Shown: positions 1-8,984 of the stretch, piece by piece
How the letters are laid out: every line of letters starts with the position of its first letter
How positions within the stretch are numbered: position 1 is the first letter of the stretch
Assembly (NCBI GenBank): GCA_947365245.1
Contig: CANAWG010000008.1
Span: 1-64,000 of the forward strand
Reading direction: 5' to 3'
Source of the DNA: an uncultured Oscillibacter sp.
GTDB lineage: Bacteria; Bacillota; Clostridia; Oscillospirales; Oscillospiraceae
DNA length: 64,000 bases
Notes under the pieces: generated by a model
What the model saw: only the letters and a program-made list of their open reading frames with translations
Databases searched by the model: none
What the model was told of the DNA's origin: nothing
Translations under genes and position numbers: made by a program

Positions 1-124
1 GCGTCAGCCGGAAATGGAGCGGCGGAGTTTCTTCCGACGACAATGGGGGGTGCATCCCCAGCACGGGCGAAGCCCGTGCGTCGTCCCCGGCCCGAGGCCG
101 GAAAGCTCCCGTCCCCCCGCAGGG
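1..124 (+). repeat. Mosaic repeat R1 (left edge cut by window)
   Basis: Partial copy of the dispersed repeat. It carries the GGAGCGGCGGAGTTTCTTCC module, the GGGGGGTGCAT motif and then three GC hairpins: GCACGGGC/GCCCGTGC (61-79), CCGGCC/GGCCGG (87-101) and a CCCC/GGGG stem (about 113-124). The array ends 11 bases before the gyrB stop codon, so it lies at the 3' end of gyrB and may take part in 3'-end formation (inference). Related copies are at 3590, 13780, 23290, 24160, 58390, 61080 and 62720. Confidence 0.85.
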
Positions 125-135
125 GTGGCAGCCGC

Positions 136-2085
136 TCAATAATCCAGATTCACGGCGTACTGGGCGTTCTCCTCGATAAACGCCTTCCGGGGCTCCACTT
201 TCTCGCCCATGAGGATGGTGAAGATCTCGTCGGCCCGCACGGCGTCGTCCAGGGTGATCCGGCGCAGGGTCCGCCGCTCCGGGTCCATGGTGGTCTCCCA
301 CAGCTCATGGGGGTTCATCTCGCCCAGACCCTTAAATCGGGAGATGTCCACCTTGGCGTTGGGATTGTCCCCCCGGAGCTCCGCGGAGATGGCGTCCCGC
401 TCCTCCTCGGAAAAGGCCAGGCGGGTGGTCTTGCCCCTTGTCAGCTTAAAGAGGGGGGGCACGGCGGAGTAGACATACCCCTGCTCAATCAGGGGCCGCA
501 TGAAGCGGAAGAAGAACGTCAGCAGCAGCGTCCGGATGTGAGCGCCGTCCACGTCGGCGTCGGCCATGATGATGACCTTGTGATACCGGAGCTTCGCCGC
601 GTCGAACTCCTCGCCGATGCCCGCCCCCAGGGCGGTAATCACCGGCTGGAGCTTGTCGTTTCCGTAGACCTTGTCCGCCCGGGCCTTTTCCACGTTCAGC
701 ATCTTTCCCCACAGAGGCAGGATGGCCTGGAACCGGGAATCCCGCCCCTGGGTGGCGGAGCCTCCCGCGGAGTCGCCCTCCACGATGTAGATCTCGGTGA
801 GCTCGGGGTTGTTCTCATTGCAGTCCCGGAGCTTGTCGGGCATGGCGGCGCCCCCCAGGGCCGTCTTGCGGCGGATGGACTCCCGGGCTTTCTTGGCGGC
901 CTCCCGGGCGCGGTTTGCCGTCAGGGCCTTGTCCAGAATCATCCGGCCCACCTGGGGGTTCTCCTCCAGGAAGGTGTCCAGCTTCTCGGAGACGATGTTG
1001 TTCACCAGGGTCCGGATCTCGCTGTTTCCCAGCTTGGCCTTGGTCTGGCCCTCGAACTGGGCCTCCGTCAGCTTCACGGAGATGACGCAGGTGAGGCCCT
1101 CCCGGCAGTCCTCGCCGGAGACCTTCTCATCGTCCTTGAGCATCTTGATCTTCCGGCCGTAGTTATTCAGCACGGTGGTCAGGGCCCGCTTGAAGCCCTC
1201 CTCGTGCATACCGCCCTCCGGGGTGCGGACGTCGTTGGCGAAGGAGACGATCATCTCGTTGTAGGCGTCGTTGTACTGGAGGGCCACCTCCGCGGAGGAG
1301 TCCTCCTTCTGCCCCGCCATGTAGATGACCTCCGAGTGGATGGGGGTCTTGTTCTGGTTCAGCCAGGCCACATACTCCCGGATGCCGCCCTCGTAGCACA
1401 TCTCGTCTGAGATCTCCCGGCCCTCCCGCCTGTCAAACGTGGAGATTTTCAGCCCCGCGTTCAAAAAGGCCTGCTGCTGCATCCGGGTATGGATGGTGTC
1501 GTAATCGTAGGTGGTGACGTCGAACATCTCGCCGTCCGGCTTGAACGTAACGGTGGTGCCGGTGCGGTCGGTCTTGCCCACCACGGTCATCTTCTGGGTC
1601 ACATTGCCCCGGGAGAACTTCATCTCGTAGATTTCGCCGTTTTTGTGGACCTGGACGGTGAGCCACTCCGAGAGGGCGTTGACAACGGACGCGCCCACGC
1701 CGTGGAGGCCGCCGGAGACCTTGTAGCCCCCGCCGCCGAACTTGCCGCCGGCGTGGAGCACGGTGTACACCACCTCCAGGGCGGGCAGTCCCGTCTGGGC
1801 CTGGATGTCCACGGGGATGCCCCGGCCGTTGTCGGTGACGGTGATGGTGTCCCCGGGGTTGATGGTGACGGTGATCTCGTCGCAGTAGCCCGCCAGCGCC
1901 TCGTCGATGGCGTTGTCCACGATCTCGTAGACCAGGTGATGCAGGCCCGACTCGCTGGTGGAGCCGATATACATGCCCGGCCGCTTCCGCACGGCCTCCA
2001 GGCCCTCCAGCACTTGGATCTCAGAGGCGTCGTACTCGTTGGAGGCGTCCACGGCGGTGGAGTTCAGAATCTCGTTTTCTGCCAT
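136..2085 (-). CDS. gyrB: DNA gyrase subunit B
   Basis: ATPase subunit of DNA gyrase, which with GyrA introduces negative supercoils. The 649-residue product has the usual length. The N-terminal GHKL ATPase shows [16 protein letters not shown] and [11 protein letters not shown]; the TOPRIM domain shows [12 protein letters not shown] and the metal site [12 protein letters not shown]; the C-terminus shows [20 protein letters not shown]. The start at 2085 is chosen because AGGAGAAATC precedes it at the right spacing and the protein then begins MAENEIL; the frame stays open upstream without homology. It is last in the leftward dnaA-dnaN-S4-recF-remB-gyrB series. No gyrA follows in the window; the repeat R1 starts right after the stop. 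Confidence 0.98.
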   Translation of the reverse strand: MAENEILNSTAVDASNEYDASEIQVLEGLEAVRKRPGMYIGSTSESGLHHLVYEIVDNAIDEALAGYCDEITVTINPGDTITVTDNGRGIPVDIQAQTGLPALEVVYTVLHAGGKFGGGGYKVSGGLHGVGASVVNALSEWLTVQVHKNGEIYEMKFSRGNVTQKMTVVGKTDRTGTTVTFKPDGEMFDVTTYDYDTIHTRMQQQAFLNAGLKISTFDRREGREISDEMCYEGGIREYVAWLNQNKTPIHSEVIYMAGQKEDSSAEVALQYNDAYNEMIVSFANDVRTPEGGMHEEGFKRALTTVLNNYGRKIKMLKDDEKVSGEDCREGLTCVISVKLTEAQFEGQTKAKLGNSEIRTLVNNIVSEKLDTFLEENPQVGRMILDKALTANRAREAAKKARESIRRKTALGGAAMPDKLRDCNENNPELTEIYIVEGDSAGGSATQGRDSRFQAILPLWGKMLNVEKARADKVYGNDKLQPVITALGAGIGEEFDAAKLRYHKVIIMADADVDGAHIRTLLLTFFFRFMRPLIEQGYVYSAVPPLFKLTRGKTTRLAFSEEERDAISAELRGDNPNAKVDISRFKGLGEMNPHELWETTMDPERRTLRRITLDDAVRADEIFTILMGEKVEPRKAFIEENAQYAVNLDY

Positions 2086-2307
2086 ATATTGATTTCTCCT
2101 TATCATCAGGTTCAAAGCGGAAAAAGGCAATCCGGAGACGGGATGGGAAGCCACCGGACTTCCTTTTTCCGCTCTTATTGTGGAATGTGGTGGTTGACGG
2201 GGAACAACATGGATCCCCCCTCCTACGGGGTGGGGCCCGGGAGACGCGGGAGGGAACAACGGGGTACGGGTGTCATACTTGAGGCAGACGGCGCATAGGA
2301 TGTCCCA

Positions 2308-2691
2308 TCAGAGGCCTTGTCCCGTCCTGCCATCGGCATGGAATCTCTCCCAGACCAGCCGGGCAAGAACTCCGACGCCGGTCCCCAGCAGAGCGCACAG
2401 CACCAGGGCACCCAGGACGCAGTAGAGAATGATCCCCTCATCCCGCAGGAGCTGGACCACGCCCCGGATATTTAGATGGTACAGCGCCGCCAGCACCGCC
2501 AGCGCCCCGCCGCACAGCAGGGGGAGTGCCCACCTCCACCGCCGGCGGCGGGAGAGGAAGAACTGCGCCGCCGCGCCGGCCGGCACCAGCCCCGCGCCCA
2601 GGGCCATCCAGAGCGAGCCCAAGTGGTACAGCGCGATATACCGCAGCATCAGCAGGCACACAAGCAAAAACGAATCGGATTCATAGACCAT
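2308..2691 (-). CDS. Small membrane protein, unknown
   Basis: Not recognised. The 127-residue product looks like an integral membrane protein with about three hydrophobic segments (roughly residues 16-45, 54-73 and 85-113), an Arg-rich loop (SRRRRWRW) between the first two, and a basic C-terminal tail ending GRTGQGL. AGGAG five bases before the ATG supports the start. It lies 18 bases after the RemB-like gene and 222 bases before gyrB, so it is probably cotranscribed with the recF-gyrB series. No function can be assigned. Confidence 0.7.
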   Translation of the reverse strand: MVYESDSFLLVCLLMLRYIALYHLGSLWMALGAGLVPAGAAAQFFLSRRRRWRWALPLLCGGALAVLAALYHLNIRGVVQLLRDEGIILYCVLGALVLCALLGTGVGVLARLVWERFHADGRTGQGL

Positions 2692-2709
2692 GGGTTCTCC
2701 TTTCCCCGC

Positions 2710-2976
2710 CTATCCCTCCAGAACCCCGCTCTCCGCCCGGGCCCGGAGGGTAGAGGTGTTCAGCTGGCTGAGGTAGACGATCTGGTCGTGGTAGGGGTGG
2801 TCGCACACCACAAAGGACTTGGGCAGGTCCCCGGAGACGTCCAGCACCACGCCCTCTTTTTCCGCGGCGGCCAGATAGTCCCGGGTCCTCTTGGAGGTGG
2901 AGCACTTGTCCAGATCGAAGATCCCGATGATCCGGCGGTAGGGGACGATCTCGTTTTGTCCAAGATGCAGGTACAT
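2710..2976 (-). CDS. remB: RemA/RemB-family DNA-binding regulator (DUF370)
   Basis: The 88-residue product matches the DUF370/RemA family: MYLHLGQNEIVPYRRIIGIF at the N-terminus, then IFDLDKCSTSKRTRDYL. In Bacillus subtilis the paralog yaaB/remB sits between recF and gyrB and influences biofilm matrix expression; RemA itself binds DNA as oligomeric rings. The same position here (after recF, before gyrB) supports the RemB assignment. The C-terminal third (YHDQIVYLSQLNTSTLRARA) is typical of the longer YaaB type. GAGGAG lies before the ATG. Family membership is confident; the biological role in this organism is inferred. Confidence 0.88.
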   Translation of the reverse strand: MYLHLGQNEIVPYRRIIGIFDLDKCSTSKRTRDYLAAAEKEGVVLDVSGDLPKSFVVCDHPYHDQIVYLSQLNTSTLRARAESGVLEG

Positions 2977-2991
2977 GCCGGTCTCCTCTTC

Positions 2992-3537
2992 TTACCACAG
3001 ATCGTCCCGCAGCCAGCCCAGCCACCGGCGGCGGATGACGCTCTTCTGGGCCCGCTCATTGTCCCAGTTCTCATAGATATTCTTTCTTCCGGCACGGTAC
3101 AGCTTATAGTACCCCTCGCCGTCTCTCTCTTTTCCAAGAACGAGCGTATGGCCCTCGCCGTCCGTCCAATTGACGTACAGGGAGGGATTTTTCTCATAGA
3201 AAATCGCGCTCACCACGACAGTCGCCGCGCTCTCCGGGGAGAGATGCCGGTCCGCCGCCTCCATCAGCTCCGGATGATCCGCGGCCGACAGGTCCCCATT
3301 CTCACCGCCCTCCAGCAGGCTCTGAACAACGGCGCATTGGGAAAGATCCTCAACCATGGCCCGGTCCTCCTCCGTGATCTCCACCTCCGGCGCCCGCCGC
3401 AGAATGGCCTCCGTGTCCTTTGACACGACCGCCGCCTCCTTGCAGGGATACCGAAGCTCCATACAGAGCTCGACACCCAGCAGGACCAGGAGGAGGACGA
3501 GGATCGTTGTCTTGAGAAGCCTCTTTGAATCTTTCAT
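2992..3537 (-). CDS. Single-pass membrane-anchored protein, unknown
   Basis: Not recognised. The product is about 181 residues: a short basic N-terminus (MKDSKRLLK), one hydrophobic segment (about residues 9-27), then a soluble, acidic extracytoplasmic domain rich in Glu/Asp and ending WLGWLRDDLW. The ATG at 3537 is preferred over a GTG at 3552 because GAGGAG stands six bases before it. The gene sits between the repeat R2 and remB, 15 bases from remB, so it likely shares that transcript. It is not part of the conserved dnaA-gyrB gene set and may be lineage-specific. Confidence 0.65.
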   Translation of the reverse strand: MKDSKRLLKTTILVLLLVLLGVELCMELRYPCKEAAVVSKDTEAILRRAPEVEITEEDRAMVEDLSQCAVVQSLLEGGENGDLSAADHPELMEAADRHLSPESAATVVVSAIFYEKNPSLYVNWTDGEGHTLVLGKERDGEGYYKLYRAGRKNIYENWDNERAQKSVIRRRWLGWLRDDLW

Positions 3538-3589
3538 ATAATCTCTCCTCACAGCGGAGTTGAGGCCTATAAGGGCGTTTTACCGGAAG

Positions 3590-3954
3590 TGCCGTGCGCT
3601 TCTGTATCCCGTCGGTAGACGAAAAGAACACCCCGCCCGTGCCCGGCCATGCGCGAAGCGCGGGCAGAGGAGCAAAAGGCCCTGCGTCCGCCCAGCGTCA
3701 ATTGCCATACTACCGATGAATAGAGCGCACCCCGGAGGGCACCCGAAAGCGCCTCTCTTTTCTCTTCCACCGTGCACGGCGCATTCTCTTTTCTCTGGCA
3801 AGACAGAGAAACGGGGCCCCCGCGCGGCCTGCCGCGTGGGGAGAGGAGGAAGGAACGGAGCTTGAGCGGAATTTTCGGCGTCAGCCGGAAATGGAGCGGC
3901 GGAGTTTCTTCCGACGATAATGGGGGGTGCATCCCCCGTCCCCCGCGGGACCCC
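3590..3954 (+). repeat. Mosaic repeat R2, single forward copy
   Basis: Fills the gap between recF and the unknown gene at 2992. It begins with a GGTAGACGAA-type segment, then the inner palindrome GCGCGAAGCGC (about 3651), the CCGTGCACGG core (about 3770), a truncated A/T hairpin (TTCTCTTTTCTCTGGC... about 3782-3810), a GGGGAGAGGAGGAAGGAACG module, the GGAGCGGCGGAGTTTCTTCC module and GGGGGGTGCAT, and ends in a GC hairpin (CCCGTCCCCCGCGGGACC) touching the recF stop. No convincing ORF is present. Confidence 0.85.
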
Positions 3955-5058
3955 CTACCCAATCTCCCCCCGGGAGACATGAAACACTTTCCCCCCCAGA
4001 AGCTGGGGAAGCCGGTCATCCTCACAGCAGGTGATAAACACCTGTCCCCCCGCGATGCGGTTGAGAACAAACTCCTGCCGCCTGGGATCCAGCTCGCTGA
4101 GCACATCGTCCAGCAGCAGCACCGGATATTCCCCGGCGGCGTTTTTATAGATCTCCCGCTCCGCCAGCTTCATGGCCAGGGCCGCCGTTCGGGTCTGCCC
4201 CTGGGAGGCGTACTGCTTGGCGTCTCTGCCGTCAATGCTCACCAGGAGATCGTCCTTGTGGGGTCCGGAGAGGCACAGCCGGGAAGCCCGCTCCGCCGCC
4301 TGGTGCTCGGCCATGTGGCGCCGCAGCTGCTCCGTGATCACGGCCGCATCCGCCGCCGGGTCCGTGACGGAGGAGACCGTCTTGTACTGAATCTCCAGCG
4401 CCTCTTTTCCGCCGGAGCACTCCCGATGGTGAATGGCGGCATACTCGCCCAGCCGCGCGGCAAACCGCGCCCGGTAATGGACCAGCACGGCGCCGAAGCG
4501 CACCAGCTGCTCGTTGAACTCCGGCAGCGCCGCCAGCAGATCCGGCCGCTCCTCCGCGTCCCGGAGGATGCGGGTCTTGTGGTCGTAGGCCCGGCCGTAC
4601 TCCGCCAGGGCGGCGGCGTACCGGGGCCGCAGCTGGCACAGGGCGGTATCCATGAACTTTCTTCTGGCGGCGGCCCCCTCCCGGATCAAAAAGAGATCCT
4701 CCGGGCAGAAGAACACGGTCTGATAGACCTCGCTGAGGGCGGCGCTGCTCTTGGCCGGCACCTGGTTGACGGACATCCGCCGCCGCCGGTCCCGGAACAG
4801 CTCCACCCGCACCTGAAACTCCCGCTCCCGGGCGAAGACCCGGGCGGACATCCGGGCGGCGGGCGCTTCAAAGCCGATCATCTCCCGGTCCGTCCTGGCC
4901 CGGGGGGAGCGGCCGCAGGAGAGATAGACCAGGGCCTCCAGCAGATTGGTCTTCCCCTGGGCGTTCTCCCCGAAGATCACGTTGCACCGGGCGTCCAGGT
5001 CCACGGCCTGACGGCCGTAGTTCCGGAAATGCTCCAGCTCCAGGCGGTCAATCCGCAT
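3955..5058 (-). CDS. recF: DNA replication/repair protein RecF
   Basis: SMC-like ATPase that helps load RecA at gapped DNA (RecFOR pathway). The 367-residue product has the P-loop [14 protein letters not shown] (about residues 35-48), the ABC-type signature region ([11 protein letters not shown]) and the Walker B/D-loop [12 protein letters not shown] near the C-terminus. The start [15 protein letters not shown] is the classic RecF N-terminus; it overlaps the end of the S4 gene by 11 bases, which implies translational coupling. The stop codon is immediately followed by the GC hairpin of repeat R2. Length and motifs are ordinary for the family. Confidence 0.97.
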   Translation of the reverse strand: MRIDRLELEHFRNYGRQAVDLDARCNVIFGENAQGKTNLLEALVYLSCGRSPRARTDREMIGFEAPAARMSARVFAREREFQVRVELFRDRRRRMSVNQVPAKSSAALSEVYQTVFFCPEDLFLIREGAAARRKFMDTALCQLRPRYAAALAEYGRAYDHKTRILRDAEERPDLLAALPEFNEQLVRFGAVLVHYRARFAARLGEYAAIHHRECSGGKEALEIQYKTVSSVTDPAADAAVITEQLRRHMAEHQAAERASRLCLSGPHKDDLLVSIDGRDAKQYASQGQTRTAALAMKLAEREIYKNAAGEYPVLLLDDVLSELDPRRQEFVLNRIAGGQVFITCCEDDRLPQLLGGKVFHVSRGEIG

Positions 5059-5263
5059 ACCGCACCGTGTAGTGACCGCCGTCAAAGAGCACGTCGTCCC
5101 CGGGGCGGAGCTTCTTCCCCCGCTGGGTGCAGACCTCGCCGTTGACATAGACCTGTCCGTCCCGGATCAGCGCCTTGGCCTCGCCGCCGGTCTCCACCAG
5201 CCCCGCGAATTTCAGCAGGTCCTGGAGCTTGATAAACTCCGTCGTAATGGTGACGTTCTCCAT
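5048..5263 (-). CDS. yaaA: S4-domain RNA-binding protein YaaA
   Basis: A 71-residue single S4 domain: [24 protein letters not shown] then [19 protein letters not shown]. Such proteins lie between dnaN and recF in most Firmicutes; B. subtilis YaaA has been linked to ribosome assembly, but the role is poorly defined. The gene starts three bases after the dnaN stop and overlaps recF, so it is embedded in the dnaA-dnaN-recF operon. The small size is normal for the family. Confidence 0.93.
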   Translation of the reverse strand: MENVTITTEFIKLQDLLKFAGLVETGGEAKALIRDGQVYVNGEVCTQRGKKLRPGDDVLFDGGHYTVRYAD

Positions 5264-5266
5264 GGC

Positions 5267-6382
5267 TCACTCCGCCGATTTCAGCCGCACCGGCAGCACC
5301 ATGTACAAAAAGTTCTCCTTGTCGTCCGTAGGCACGATGATGGCGGGAGAGACGCCGGTATTCAGCTCGATCTTCACCGTGTCGGCGGGGGCGTAGCGCA
5401 GGGCCTCCATCAAATAGCGGTTGTTGAAGCCGATCTCCAGCCCCTGGCCGTCGCCGGAGAGGCGGCAGACGTCCTTGGCCTCGCCGTTGCCGGTTTTGGC
5501 GGAGAGAATCACCTTGTCGTGGTCGAAGATGCACCGGACGGGGCTTTTCAGCTTGTCGGAGATTACCACGGACACCCGGTCGATGCTCTCGATAAGAGAT
5601 TTGGTCTCCGCCGTCACGGAGATGGGGTTGGACCGGGGGATGGCGTTCTTATAGTCCAGGAACTCTCCCTCCAGCCGCCGGCAGATCAGCTCCGTGTTCC
5701 CAATCTCAAAGAGAATGTGGCGCTTGCCCAGGGTGACGGAGGCGGCGTCCTCCGTGTCGCCGCATACGCTCTTGACCTCGTTGAGGGCGGCGCCGGGGGC
5801 CACAAAGGAAAACGCCCCGCCGGAGAGCTTCTCCAGCGGCTCCCGCCGGACGGCCAGCCGGAACCCGTCCACCGCCACCACGGTCAGCCCCGCCTCGCCG
5901 ATCTCGAAGAGAGCGCCGGTGTGCACCGGCCGGCTCTCGTTGGTGGACACGGCAAAGGCGGTCTCCTCGATCATGGCCCGCAGCACTTTCTGCTGGATGA
6001 TGAATCCGTACTCGTCCTCCACCTCCGGAAGCTCCGGGTAGTCGGCGGCGGAGAGGCCCAGAATGTCAAAGTCCGCGTCGCCGCAGCTCAGGTGGACCAT
6101 CTGCCGCTCATCGGCGGCAAAGGTCACCGTGTCGTCTGGCAGACGGCGGATGATGTCGCCGAAGAGGCGGGCGTTCAGCACGATCTCTCCCTCCGCCTCC
6201 ACGGCGGCGGAGACCCTGGTGCGGATGCCGGTGTTCATATTGTAGCCGGAGACCGTCAGCTCCTCTCCCGCGTGGAGGAGCAGTCCTTCCAGGGCGGGGA
6301 TGGAGCTTTTCTGGGCCACGGCGCGGCTGGTGACGGCGATGGCGCTCTGCAAAAGCGCTTTCTCGCAGGAGAACTTCATCAT
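5267..6382 (-). CDS. dnaN: DNA polymerase III sliding clamp (beta subunit)
   Basis: Ring-shaped processivity factor of DNA polymerase III. The 371-residue product shows the three-fold clamp architecture: MKFSCEKALLQSAIAVTSRAV at the start, the central AVDGFRLAVRREPL and the C-terminal NNRYLMEALRYAPADTV and YMVLPVRL. Two ATG codons are adjacent (6382 and 6379); GAAAGGAAC upstream fits either. It is the second gene of the leftward dnaA series. The 248-base gap to dnaA holds DnaA-box-like 9-mers. Confidence 0.97.
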   Translation of the reverse strand: MMKFSCEKALLQSAIAVTSRAVAQKSSIPALEGLLLHAGEELTVSGYNMNTGIRTRVSAAVEAEGEIVLNARLFGDIIRRLPDDTVTFAADERQMVHLSCGDADFDILGLSAADYPELPEVEDEYGFIIQQKVLRAMIEETAFAVSTNESRPVHTGALFEIGEAGLTVVAVDGFRLAVRREPLEKLSGGAFSFVAPGAALNEVKSVCGDTEDAASVTLGKRHILFEIGNTELICRRLEGEFLDYKNAIPRSNPISVTAETKSLIESIDRVSVVISDKLKSPVRCIFDHDKVILSAKTGNGEAKDVCRLSGDGQGLEIGFNNRYLMEALRYAPADTVKIELNTGVSPAIIVPTDDKENFLYMVLPVRLKSAE

Positions 6383-6580
6383 GGCAGTCGGTTCCTTTCA
6401 GTCAAAATAGAGGACATTTCGTTTTTCAAAAGAAAAAGACAGAGATTTTAGAAGAAAAAGCAGACGTAGGGAAAACCAGTGTGGAAATCCCTCTGATTTG
6501 GCTGCGGGAGAGGGAATTCGGCCTCCACAGGGCCCGTCCTTCTTTTGAACAGGTTTCCCCATAATTTTACGGAAGGACGC

Positions 6581-6625
6581 TTTTTCCACAGAGACGTTTT
6601 CCTTTTCCACATTTTCTGTGGAAAT
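6581..6625. promoter_or_regulatory. Cluster of three DnaA-box-like sites (dnaA-dnaN gap)
   Basis: Three 9-mers of the TTTTCCACA type, a common Firmicute variant of the TTATCCACA DnaA box, occur within 45 bases: 6582-6590 (TTTTCCACA), 6603-6611 (TTTTCCACA) and 6617-6625 in the reverse sense (TGTGGAAAT). They lie directly downstream of dnaA, where bipartite Firmicute origins have their second box cluster. Binding is inferred from sequence only. Confidence 0.65.
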
Positions 6626-6630
6626 TTTTC

Positions 6631-7947
6631 TCACCGCTTGGAGCTGATATTGGTCTTGATTTCCTTGATCCGCTCGGCGTAGGCCGGCTCCTGCTTCATC
6701 TTCTTCTCCACCTGCTGGATGGAGTAGAGGACGGTGGAGTGGTCCCGGTTGTCGAAGATCTTGCCGATATCCACCACGGAGATGTTGGTCATGGAGCGGA
6801 TGAGGTACATGGCGATCTGCCGGGCCTGCACGGCCTCCCGCACCCGCTGCTGCCCCCGGATCAGGGACTGCTCCACGCCGTAGTACTTGCTGATGTACTC
6901 CAGAATGGCCTCCGGCGTGGGGATATACTCGCTGCTGCGCTTGAGAATATCCTGAATGGCCCGGGAGACGGTGTCCTCGTTGGTCTCGTCCCCCAGAAGG
7001 TCCTTGTAGGCCAGGAGCTTGTTGACGATGCCCTCCAGCTGGCGGACGTTGGCCGTGGCCTTTTCCGCGATGGTAAAGGCCACCTTGTCCGGCAGGTTCA
7101 TCCCCAGGATGGCGGCCTTGTTCTTGACGATGGCCACCCGGGTCTCGAAGTCCGGCGGCGCCACGTCCACCAGCAGACCCCACTCAAACCGGGTCCGCAG
7201 ACGGTCGTCCAGCAGCGTCATCTCAGAGGGGGGACGGTCGGAGGTCAGCACGATCTGCCGGCCGGACTCGTAGAGGGTGTTGAAGGTGTGGAAGAACTCG
7301 TTTTGCACCTGCTCCTTGCCGGCCACAAACTGCACGTCGTCCACCAGCAGCAGATCCGCGTTGCGGTACTTGGCCCGGAACTCGCTGCCCCGGCCCGCCC
7401 GGACCAGCTCGATGAACTCGTTGATGAAGTCGTCCCCCTTGATGTAGACGATCTTGGACTGGGGGTCGCTGCGCCGGATGACGTTGGCGATGGAGTTGAG
7501 GAGGTGGGTCTTGCCAAGGCCGGAGTCCCCGTAGATCAAAAGGGGGTTGTAATTCTGGGCCGGGTGCTCCGCCACCGCCATGGAGGCGGCGTAAGCCAGC
7601 TTGTTGGAAGGGCCCACCACAAAGGTCTCAAAGGTGAACTCCTCGGAGGTGAAGCGGTCCTCCCGCTTTTTGACCGCGGGCCCCTGAAACTCCGCGAAAG
7701 AGGCGTCGTCCAGAATGGTCACCTCGAAGTCCGTGGAGAAGATCTCCCGCAGGGCGGCCTTGATGTTTTTCAAAAACAGCGTCTCAATATAGCCCTTTTT
7801 AAAGTCATTGGAGCAGTGGAGATAAAACATGTTCCCCCGGATGTCCACGGCCTCCAGTTCATCGAACCAGGTGGCAATGGTGGTCTCCGAGAGGTCCTGT
7901 TTCAGCTGTACCAGAATGTTGGCCCATATATCGGCGACAGAATTCAA
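6631..7947 (-). CDS. dnaA: Chromosomal replication initiator DnaA
   Basis: AAA+ initiator that melts oriC. The product is about 438 residues with the usual four domains: N-terminal DnaB/SirA-interaction domain (IWANILVQLKQDLSETTIATWF), a short linker, AAA+ with Walker A GDSGLGKTHLLN and Walker B LLLVDDVQF, and the C-terminal DNA-binding domain with DHSTVLYSIQQVEKKM. The start is a TTG at 7947: it gives the normal N-terminus (MNSVADIWANIL), has GAGAGG nine bases upstream, and no ATG gives a sensible length. A promoter lies at 8030-8058. First gene of the leftward replication operon. Confidence 0.97.
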   Translation of the reverse strand: MNSVADIWANILVQLKQDLSETTIATWFDELEAVDIRGNMFYLHCSNDFKKGYIETLFLKNIKAALREIFSTDFEVTILDDASFAEFQGPAVKKREDRFTSEEFTFETFVVGPSNKLAYAASMAVAEHPAQNYNPLLIYGDSGLGKTHLLNSIANVIRRSDPQSKIVYIKGDDFINEFIELVRAGRGSEFRAKYRNADLLLVDDVQFVAGKEQVQNEFFHTFNTLYESGRQIVLTSDRPPSEMTLLDDRLRTRFEWGLLVDVAPPDFETRVAIVKNKAAILGMNLPDKVAFTIAEKATANVRQLEGIVNKLLAYKDLLGDETNEDTVSRAIQDILKRSSEYIPTPEAILEYISKYYGVEQSLIRGQQRVREAVQARQIAMYLIRSMTNISVVDIGKIFDNRDHSTVLYSIQQVEKKMKQEPAYAERIKEIKTNISSKR

Positions 7948-8029
7948 AAGGAAACACCTCTCTCTACTTTGAACTGCTGATTGCGGCTGCTGAAAAGTAT
8001 GGTGAAAAATGGACAAAACAATCCAACTC

Positions 8030-8058
8030 ATTATAGCAAAAAAAGCAAAAAGAGGCAA
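8030..8058 (-). promoter_or_regulatory. dnaA promoter
   Basis: Reading leftward: -35 TTGCCT (8053-8058), 17-base spacer, -10 TATAAT (8030-8035), followed by about 80 bases of leader to the TTG start of dnaA. The perfect -10 and spacing support a sigma-A promoter. Confidence 0.75.
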
Positions 8059-8202
8059 TACATATTCTAATATAAAAGGACAAAAAATCTTGCCGGAAAC
8101 AGCGCAAGATTTAGAATTTTTTTGAAAAAGAGGCGCTATATCTAGAAAATCTTGCGAAAAACAGAGAAAAGGGGAGAATTTCAGGGAAATTTGAAGTACA
8201 TC

Positions 8203-8231
8203 TTGACACCTTTTGAAAAAGAATGTATACT
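8203..8231 (+). promoter_or_regulatory. rpmH operon promoter
   Basis: -35 TTGACA (8203-8208), 17-base spacer, -10 TATACT (8226-8231): near-consensus sigma-A promoter, about 120 bases before rpmH. It probably drives rpmH-rnpA-yidD-yidC-jag. Confidence 0.9.
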
Positions 8232-8354
8232 ATCCCATGCGCCTTTTCTGTAAGGTGCGCTGAAAAGTTTACTGCGCCGCGCTCAAGCAGGAGGGCGGTG
8301 TCGGGTAAGCGCCGCCCGCGGGCGGACGCAATTGAAACAGGAGGTGTCTCAAAC

Positions 8355-8495
8355 ATGGCTACCAAACGTACCTATCAGCCCAAGAAGCTCCACGGCCAGA
8401 AGGTCCACGGCTTCCGCAAGAGGATGGCTACCGCCAACGGCCGCAAGGTCCTGGCCCGCCGCCGCGCCAAGGGCCGCGCCCGGCTTTCCTACTGA
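8355..8495 (+). CDS. rpmH: 50S ribosomal protein L34
   Basis: A 46-residue, very basic protein: [20 protein letters not shown] then [19 protein letters not shown], the canonical bL34 sequence. AGGAGGTG (8339-8346) gives a strong ribosome-binding site. It opens the rightward operon that carries RNase P protein and the membrane insertase, the standard arrangement beside oriC. Confidence 0.98.
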   Translation: MATKRTYQPKKLHGQKVHGFRKRMATANGRKVLARRRAKGRARLSY

Positions 8496-8639
8496 GATTG
8501 AAGAATCTCACCGAGGCGGAGAGACACTTGAAAAACGTCTTCAGGGACGGCTGGAATTTTGCAGATTCCTCCGTCCCTACAAGAGTTTTCCCAGGTGATC
8601 TCCGTCGGAGAAACTGAACGCTTGAGGGAGTGGGGCGCG

Positions 8640-8984
8640 GTGAAGCGGGCCTGTACGCTGAAAGAGAATTATGAGTTCCGCCGGGTGTATCAGCGGGGAT
8701 CCTCCGCGGTCAGCGGGGCCATGGTGGTCTACTGCCGGAAGAACAAGCTGGGCCGAAACCGCCTGGGGATCACCGCCTCCACGAAGATCGGAGGCGCGGT
8801 CACCCGGAACCGGGCCCGCCGCCGCCTGCGGGAGGTCTACCGCCTCCATCGGGACAAGCTCCAGACGGGCTGGGACATCATTTTGGTGGCCCGGGGGAGG
8901 ACGGCGGCGTGCTCCTGGAAAGAGCTGAACGACGCGTTCCTCCGTGCCTGCCGGAAGCTGAACATTCTGGAGGGCGGCAGATGA
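8640..8984 (+). CDS. rnpA: Ribonuclease P protein component
   Basis: Protein subunit of RNase P, which matures tRNA 5' ends. The 114-residue basic product contains the family signature [13 protein letters not shown] and the FRRVYQRG motif. A GTG start at 8640 is chosen: GAGGGAG lies nine bases upstream and the protein then starts [17 protein letters not shown] as in homologs. Its stop overlaps the yidD start (ATGA). Confidence 0.95.
   Translation: MKRACTLKENYEFRRVYQRGSSAVSGAMVVYCRKNKLGRNRLGITASTKIGGAVTRNRARRRLREVYRLHRDKLQTGWDIILVARGRTAACSWKELNDAFLRACRKLNILEGGR

Larger units (their letters stand above)
7948..8354. other. Candidate oriC: dnaA-rpmH intergenic region
   Basis: A 407-base divergent gap that is much more A/T-rich than its surroundings (8036-8230). 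It contains the divergent dnaA and rpmH promoters and three copies of AAATCTTGC: 8085-8093, 8147-8155 and, inverted, 8104-8112; the first and last named form a 9-bp inverted repeat with a 10-base spacer. No canonical TTATCCACA box is seen in this gap; recognisable boxes lie on the other side of dnaA (6581-6625). Position next to dnaA, divergence of transcription at this point and A/T content support an origin; the unwinding site is not defined. Confidence 0.7.

Noticed and set aside
3977-3993. TGAAACAC near the recF end as a parS half-site
   Set aside because: Only half of the palindrome and inside coding sequence.
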